NCBI GenBank assembly: GCA_016462245.1
Contig: JAEMTR010000044.1
Coordinates: 1 to 9,710, forward strand
Length of the DNA stretch: 9,710 nt
Source: Solirubrobacteraceae bacterium
Lineage (GTDB): Bacteria > Actinomycetota > Thermoleophilia > Solirubrobacterales > Solirubrobacteraceae
Reading direction: 5' to 3'
Under the pieces are notes generated by a model that was given only the letters and a program-made list of their open reading frames with translations, searched no databases and was not told where the DNA came from. This document shows positions 6,257 through 9,710 of the stretch, piece by piece; within the stretch, counting starts at the first letter, position 1, and every line of letters starts with the position of its first letter. Made by a program: the position numbers and the translations under genes.

Positions 6257-6873
6257 GTTCGCCCCCCACAATTAGACCGGCTGGTAACCACTCTGTTCTG
6301 ATTGAGCTCGAGGGCAACGACGCCGTCCAGCGGCTCGCAGCCGGGCTCGAGGCGCGGCGCGGCAGCGAGCTCGAAGAGATCGTTCCCGGGCACGAAACGC
6401 TGCTGCTGGTTTGGCGTGAGGGCGCTCCGCCGATCGGAGCGATCGAGCAGCTGATCTCCGGCGCTGAGCTAACCGCTGAGGCGAGCGCTCAGCCAGCCGC
6501 GATCGAGCTGCGCGTGCGCTACGACGGGCCTGACCTCGCAGCCGTGGCCGAGAGCTGCGGCTTCAGCCCGGAAGAGCTAGCTACTCGCCACCTAGCTTGC
6601 CGCTACCGCGTCGGCTTCATCGGCTTCTCACCCGGCTTCGCCTACCTGCTCGGCGGCGACCCGGCGCTGCAGCCGCCGCGACTGGCCGAGCCGCGCACGC
6701 GCGTTCCGGCTGGCGCGCTGGCGATCGCCGGCCCCTACTCGGCCGTCTACCCGCGCAGCTCGCCGGGAGGTTGGAACTTGATCGGTAGCTGCGACGAGCC
6801 GACCTTCGACCCCGCGCAGAATCCCCCGGCTCTACTGACTGCGGGGATGGCCGTGCGACTGGTGGCCAAGTGA
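6253..6873 (+). CDS. pxpB: 5-oxoprolinase subunit B, PxpB (KipI-like carboxyltransferase domain C/D)
   Basis: This is the second subunit of the ATP-dependent 5-oxoprolinase, homologous to Bacillus KipI and to part of the allophanate hydrolase and urea carboxylase C-terminal region. The product has 206 residues, slightly shorter than the E. coli protein. Residues 1-75 form the small N-terminal domain, with VPGHETLLL at 44-52. The cyclophilin-like domain carries the family hallmarks: H113, YRVGFIGFSPGFAYL at 118-132, PRLAEPRTRVPAGALAIAG at 142-160, and YPRSSPGGWNLIG at 166-178. The start is the TTG at 6253, sharing TTGA with the pxpA stop. GAAGG at 6241-6245 lies 7 nt upstream, and no ATG or GTG is available nearby in frame before the conserved region. 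KipI-type sporulation control is unlikely because pxpA and pxpC flank it. Confidence 0.95.
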   Translation: MSSPPTIRPAGNHSVLIELEGNDAVQRLAAGLEARRGSELEEIVPGHETLLLVWREGAPPIGAIEQLISGAELTAEASAQPAAIELRVRYDGPDLAAVAESCGFSPEELATRHLACRYRVGFIGFSPGFAYLLGGDPALQPPRLAEPRTRVPAGALAIAGPYSAVYPRSSPGGWNLIGSCDEPTFDPAQNPPALLTAGMAVRLVAK

Positions 6874-7727
6874 GCGTCACGATTGAAGTGATTAAGCCGG
6901 GCGCGCTGACGACGGTGCAGGATCTCGGGCGGCCAGGTTTCGCTCACCTAGGCATCCCCCGCTCCGGCGCCGCCGACCGCGCTTCGCTGAAGCTGGCCAA
7001 CCGTCTGGTCGGCAACGCTGAGGGAGCCGCGGCTCTGGAGTGCACGCTGATCGGGCCGAGCCTGCGCTTTCACAACGACGCCTTGATCGCGATCACAGGT
7101 GCTGAGGTCTCGGCCCGTTTGGACGGCGAAGAGGTGGCACTCAACTGCGCCGTCACCATTCCGGCTGGAGGCTTGCTGGAGTTAGCGACGACGAGCACCG
7201 GCCTACGCAGCTACATCGCGGTCCGAGGTGGGATTGAAGCGGAGCCGATGATCGGCAGCAGATCGAGCGACCTACTTAGCGGACTTGGGCCAGCGCCGCT
7301 GAAGGCCGGACAGACGATCGCGACCGAAGAGCCGCTAGGCGAGGTGCCAGCAATCGGCGTCGCCCCGGTCGCTCCCCCCGTCGACGTACCACTGCTGCAA
7401 GTCGTCGCGGGGCCGCGCGCCGACTGGTTCGCTGACGATGCGCTTGCGCTGCTCGCAGCAAGTAGCTGGGAGGTTTCATCCGATTCCAACCGCAGCGGCG
7501 TCCGCCTGATCGGCCCTGAGCTGCCGCGCCTGCGCCACGACCAGCTGCACTCCGAAGGGATGGCACACGGGGCAATTCAGGTGCCAGCTTCCGGCCAGCC
7601 GATCATTCTGCTCGCCGACCACCCGACGACCGGCGGCTACCCCGTTATTGCGGTCGTCGCGAGCGCCGACCTTGACGCCGCAGGCCAGCTCCGCCCAGGG
7701 CAGAAACTGCGCTTCGCGCTCAGTTAG
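6870..7727 (+). CDS. pxpC: 5-oxoprolinase subunit C, PxpC (KipA-like biotin-dependent carboxyltransferase family)
   Basis: This is the third subunit of the 5-oxoprolinase. Its 285 residues are a little shorter than E. coli PxpC. Family landmarks are IKPGALTTVQDLGRPGF at 8-24, GIPRSGAADR at 28-37, ANRLVGN at 43-49, IAITGAEV at 73-80, YIAVRGG at 115-121, GSRSSDLL at 129-136, NRSGVRL at 207-213, and the C-terminal run HGAIQVPASGQPI at 233-245, DHPTTGGYP at 250-258 and ASADL at 264-268. The start is the GTG at 6870, sharing GTGA with the pxpB stop. The last three codons overlap the end of the convergent mscL gene by 8 bp, and the stop codon lies in a strong hairpin. It is the last gene of the plus-strand run. 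Confidence 0.95.
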   Translation: MSVTIEVIKPGALTTVQDLGRPGFAHLGIPRSGAADRASLKLANRLVGNAEGAAALECTLIGPSLRFHNDALIAITGAEVSARLDGEEVALNCAVTIPAGGLLELATTSTGLRSYIAVRGGIEAEPMIGSRSSDLLSGLGPAPLKAGQTIATEEPLGEVPAIGVAPVAPPVDVPLLQVVAGPRADWFADDALALLAASSWEVSSDSNRSGVRLIGPELPRLRHDQLHSEGMAHGAIQVPASGQPIILLADHPTTGGYPVIAVVASADLDAAGQLRPGQKLRFALS

Positions 7728-7747
7728 AGCCGCGCTGAGCGCGCAGC
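7711..7747. terminator. Candidate bidirectional terminator hairpin at the pxpC/mscL convergent junction
   Basis: CGCGCTCAG (7715-7723) and CTGAGCGCG (7735-7743) form a perfect 9-bp GC-rich stem with an 11-nt loop (7724-7734). After one mismatch (7714/7744) the pairing continues for three more base pairs, GCT (7711-7713) with AGC (7745-7747). The pxpC stop TAG (7725-7727) is in the loop and the mscL stop (7720-7722 on the minus strand) is in the left arm. The symmetric stem would form in either transcript. Neither side has a T-tract, so this would be a U-less terminator or a 3'-end-protecting structure. Confidence 0.5.
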
Positions 7748-8100
7748 TCATCACGGATCTCTGCCAGCAGCTCGAGCTCGCTTGCTTCCTCTTCCGAGCT
7801 CGCGCCGCGGAGCCGGTTGAGCGTGTTCATCGGTTTGATTACGAAGAAAAAGACGGCCGCTGCAACCGAAAGGAAGGCGATCAGCGCGTTGAGGAAATTG
7901 CCGTAGTTGAACTCGCTGCCGTTGATCGTGAAGTTGAGGTTCGAGAAGTCCGGCTTGCCGACAATCGCGCCGATGATCGGCGTTAGGACGTCAGCAACGA
8001 GCGAATTGACGAGCGCCGCAAACGCCGCGCCGATCACAACTGCGACGGCCAGATCAACAACGTTGCCGCGCAGCAGGAAGTCCCTGAACTCTTTGATCAT
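7720..8100 (-). CDS. mscL: Large-conductance mechanosensitive channel, MscL
   Basis: This is the homopentameric inner-membrane channel that opens under high membrane tension and releases solutes during hypo-osmotic shock. The 126 residues are of normal length. The N-terminus MIKEFRDFLLRGNVVDLAVAV carries the amphipathic slide helix and the start of the pore-lining helix TM1 (about 15-45, with the AVVIGAAFAALV stretch). A periplasmic loop of about 20 residues follows, then TM2 (about 68-92) ending in KPMNTL, and a charged C-terminal helix ELELLAEIRDELRAQ at 108-122, typical of the cytoplasmic bundle. The start is the ATG at 8100 with only a weak upstream GGA. It is divergent from the MFS gene and its 3' end overlaps pxpC. 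It appears to be a single-gene transcript. Confidence 0.96.
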   Translation of the reverse strand: MIKEFRDFLLRGNVVDLAVAVVIGAAFAALVNSLVADVLTPIIGAIVGKPDFSNLNFTINGSEFNYGNFLNALIAFLSVAAAVFFFVIKPMNTLNRLRGASSEEEASELELLAEIRDELRAQRGSN

Positions 8101-8205
8101 CGAACGATTGTTCCAGCCCGTGTGGACTTACCGGAGCCAGAGTTGCTCAGCTCGCGGCCACTCTCGCTATCGACATTCTCACTGCCAACCGTTAGGGTCA
8201 TTTTC

Positions 8206-8217
8206 GATCAGCTGATC
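8206..8217. repeat. 12-bp perfect palindrome upstream of the MFS carrier gene
   Basis: GATCAGCTGATC reads the same on both strands and lies 23 bp before the MFS start codon and 105 bp from the mscL start. It is the clearest dyad in the 140-bp divergent spacer (8101-8240). It could be an operator for the transporter, placed where a bound repressor would block transcription or early elongation. No regulator gene is in the window. About two or three 12-bp perfect palindromes are expected by chance in 9.7 kb, so it remains a candidate. Confidence 0.35.
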
Positions 8218-8226
8218 CAGCTACTT

Positions 8227-8232
8227 GAAGGG
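8227..8232 (+). promoter_or_regulatory. MFS carrier ribosome binding site
   Basis: GAAGGG with an 8-nt spacer to the ATG at 8241. It supports that start codon. It follows the palindrome at 8206-8217 by nine bases. Confidence 0.6.
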
Positions 8233-8240
8233 CTGACGCG

Positions 8241-9677
8241 ATGAATGATTCTGTCGATACCGCCGCAAAACAGGAGCGAATCCCGCGAGCCGTCCTGGTA
8301 ATTGCCGCAAGTGCCGCGATGATGGGACTGCTTTACGGTTACGACAACGGAAACATCGGCGGCGCGGCGCTCTTCTTCTCCGCTGATCTGCATTTCACTA
8401 CCTCTGAAGTCTCAACTGTTACGGCAGCGATTGTCTGGGGGGAGCTGATCGGTGCCTTCTTTGGAGGCTGGGTATCGAACAAGATCGGCCGAAGGAAGGC
8501 GATAATTATCGTCGCCGCCGGTTATCTAGTCTGCTGCCTGGCCTCCGGCCTCGCACAGGACGAAGTTCAGCTCTGGATCGCACGCTTCTGTCTTGGACTA
8601 GCTGTCGGCCTCTCGATCGTCGCCGTGCCGCTCTTTGCAGCCGAGTCGGTGCCGGCCCGTATCCGCGGACGAGTACTAGTGCTCTACCAAGTGATGGCTA
8701 CCTCAGGGCTAATCGTCGGCTACCTCGTCGCGGCCGCCCTCAGCCAAGCCAACCCCGAATACAACTGGCGCATAATGCTCGGCTTGGCAGCCGTGCCGGC
8801 GCTGGTCCTGCTGCCGATCGTGATTCGGCTACCTGAAACGGCCTACTGGCTGGTTATGAAAGGGCGCCTCAAGGATGCAGCGGCCACGCTCCGGCGGACA
8901 AACCCGCAGGTAGATCCAGAGCTGGAGCTGGACGAGATGCAAGCGACGCTTGCATCTCAGTCCGGAGGAAATATTGGCGAGATGTTCCGCAGGCCCTACC
9001 TGCGAGCAACGCTCTTTGTGGTTGTTTTCGGTTTCTTCATTCAAATCACCGGCGTCAACGCAGCAGTCACATACGGGCCGCAGCTGTTCAAGTCGATGGG
9101 CATTAGCTCTAACGTCGAAGCGATCTTGGCGGGTGCGCTGGTTCAGTGTTTTGCACTGGTCGGAGTGCTGGTCGCGATGCGCAACATCGACCGCTGGGGA
9201 AGGCGCCCAGTACTAATGACCGGCATCTCAATCCTGATCGTCGGTCAGTTGATCTCTGCTGCGACCTTCCTCACAGTTGACGCAAACCACTGGAGCCTGA
9301 CACAACAGATCGCCGGTTTCTGCGGTCTCGCACTGGTGCAAATCGGCTTTGTCTTCGGCTTCGGCTCGCTGGTTTGGGTCTACGCCAGCGAAGCCTTCCC
9401 CGGCAGGTTGCGCGCCTACGGCACCAGCGCACTGCTCAGCGCTGACCTGCTGGCCAATGTTGTAGTGGCGCAATTCACGCTGATCGCGATCGATAGATTT
9501 GGTCAGTCGGCGGTCTTTCTTGCCTTTGCCGCGTTCGCTTTGCTGGCGCTGTTGTTCGTCTTTAAGTTCGCGCCGGAGACCAAGGGCCGTCCGCTCGACG
9601 ACATCCGTTTTTTCTGGGAGAACAACGGCAAGTGGCCGGTCGCGCAAACTCCAGCCGAAGCAGCAGATCAGCAATGA
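8241..9677 (+). CDS. Sugar-porter-type major facilitator superfamily transporter
   Basis: This 478-residue, 12-helix secondary carrier of the cytoplasmic membrane belongs to the sugar porter family (XylE/GLUT-like), probably H+-coupled. Signatures in order are GYDNGNIGGA at 33-42, GGWVSNKIGRRK at 75-86, RIRGR at 140-144, PETAYW at 198-203 (family PESPRW), QITGVN at 268-273, DRWGRRP at 317-323, SEAFPGRLRAYG at 383-394, and PETKGRPLDDI at 445-455. Against E. coli XylE by motif counting, TM5 Gln (Q150), TM7 Gln and Asn (Q268, N273) and TM10 Trp (W379) are kept. The first Gln of the TM7 QQ pair is I267, and the TM11 Gln-Trp is D402-L403. The substrate may therefore not be a simple hexose or pentose. 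The start ATG has a good GAAGGG ribosome site. Its stop overlaps an ATG as ATGA, so the next gene may be cotranscribed. Confidence 0.92.
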   Translation: MNDSVDTAAKQERIPRAVLVIAASAAMMGLLYGYDNGNIGGAALFFSADLHFTTSEVSTVTAAIVWGELIGAFFGGWVSNKIGRRKAIIIVAAGYLVCCLASGLAQDEVQLWIARFCLGLAVGLSIVAVPLFAAESVPARIRGRVLVLYQVMATSGLIVGYLVAAALSQANPEYNWRIMLGLAAVPALVLLPIVIRLPETAYWLVMKGRLKDAAATLRRTNPQVDPELELDEMQATLASQSGGNIGEMFRRPYLRATLFVVVFGFFIQITGVNAAVTYGPQLFKSMGISSNVEAILAGALVQCFALVGVLVAMRNIDRWGRRPVLMTGISILIVGQLISAATFLTVDANHWSLTQQIAGFCGLALVQIGFVFGFGSLVWVYASEAFPGRLRAYGTSALLSADLLANVVVAQFTLIAIDRFGQSAVFLAFAAFALLALLFVFKFAPETKGRPLDDIRFFWENNGKWPVAQTPAEAADQQ

Positions 9678-9700
9678 CTGCCAACCAACGAGGGCAGCTG

Positions 9701-9710
9701 ATGGCTGCCG
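9701..9710 (+). CDS. Start of an unidentified downstream gene (partial)
   Basis: An ATG at 9701 follows GAGGG (9690-9694) with a 6-nt spacer, the expected layout for a translation start. It opens Met-Ala-Ala and runs off the window. An upstream ATG in the same frame at 9674 shares ATGA with the MFS stop but has no ribosome site. Either way a gene probably continues in this frame, likely cotranscribed with the MFS carrier. Nothing can be said about its function. Confidence 0.4.

Noticed and set aside
8143..8173. Sigma-70-like promoter for the MFS gene (TTGCTC with CGCTAT or TATCGA)
   Set aside because: Spacing is 16 or 19 nt and the -10 matches are poor, so it is indistinguishable from chance in this composition.
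9228..9674. 148-residue minus-strand open frame within the MFS gene
   Set aside because: It is antisense to a transporter with intact family motifs through this region, and the product resembles no protein family.
8241..9677. The MFS carrier as the 5-oxoproline importer for PxpABC
   Set aside because: It is separated from pxpC by mscL on the opposite strand and has sugar-porter signatures, so nothing ties it to pyroglutamate.

Overview
The window is a GC-rich, gene-dense bacterial segment made almost entirely of housekeeping genes. Gene content and order (nuoABCDE in canonical order, a haem c lipoprotein next to nuo, serS, pxpABC, mscL, a sugar-porter-type MFS carrier) together with frequent GTG/TTG starts suggest an actinobacterium. 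Thermoleophilia/Solirubrobacterales is my best guess, from remembered resemblance of the Nuo and cytochrome sequences, and no search backs it. I see no tRNA, rRNA, CRISPR array, insertion sequence or phage gene. No gene-free stretch exceeds 300 bases; the longest gap is 140 bp (8101-8240).

Left third, minus strand (1-3231): nuoA, nuoB, nuoC, nuoD and the first 143 codons of nuoE, transcribed right to left with every junction overlapping by 1-10 bp. These encode one membrane-arm subunit and the connecting and hydrophilic subunits of respiratory complex I. The operon continues past position 1.

Middle, plus strand (3283-7727): six closely packed genes start only 51 bp from nuoA, divergently. 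They are an unrecognised four-helix membrane protein, a monohaem cytochrome c lipoprotein, seryl-tRNA synthetase, and the three 5-oxoprolinase subunits PxpA, PxpB and PxpC. The first two may belong functionally with the respiratory chain. PxpABC opens 5-oxoproline to glutamate using ATP. The pxp genes are joined by 4-bp stop/start overlaps, and pxpA begins 8 nt after serS.

Right third: mscL (minus strand) converges on pxpC so closely that the coding regions overlap by 8 bp. A strong hairpin covering both stop codons may end both transcripts. After a 140-bp divergent spacer holding a 12-bp perfect palindrome, a 478-residue MFS carrier runs on the plus strand. The window ends on the start of another gene.

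I found no convincing new multi-gene system. The items most worth a second look are the convergent-junction hairpin, the unknown membrane protein plus cytochrome beside nuo, the altered substrate-site residues in the MFS carrier, and the palindromes in the two divergent spacers.
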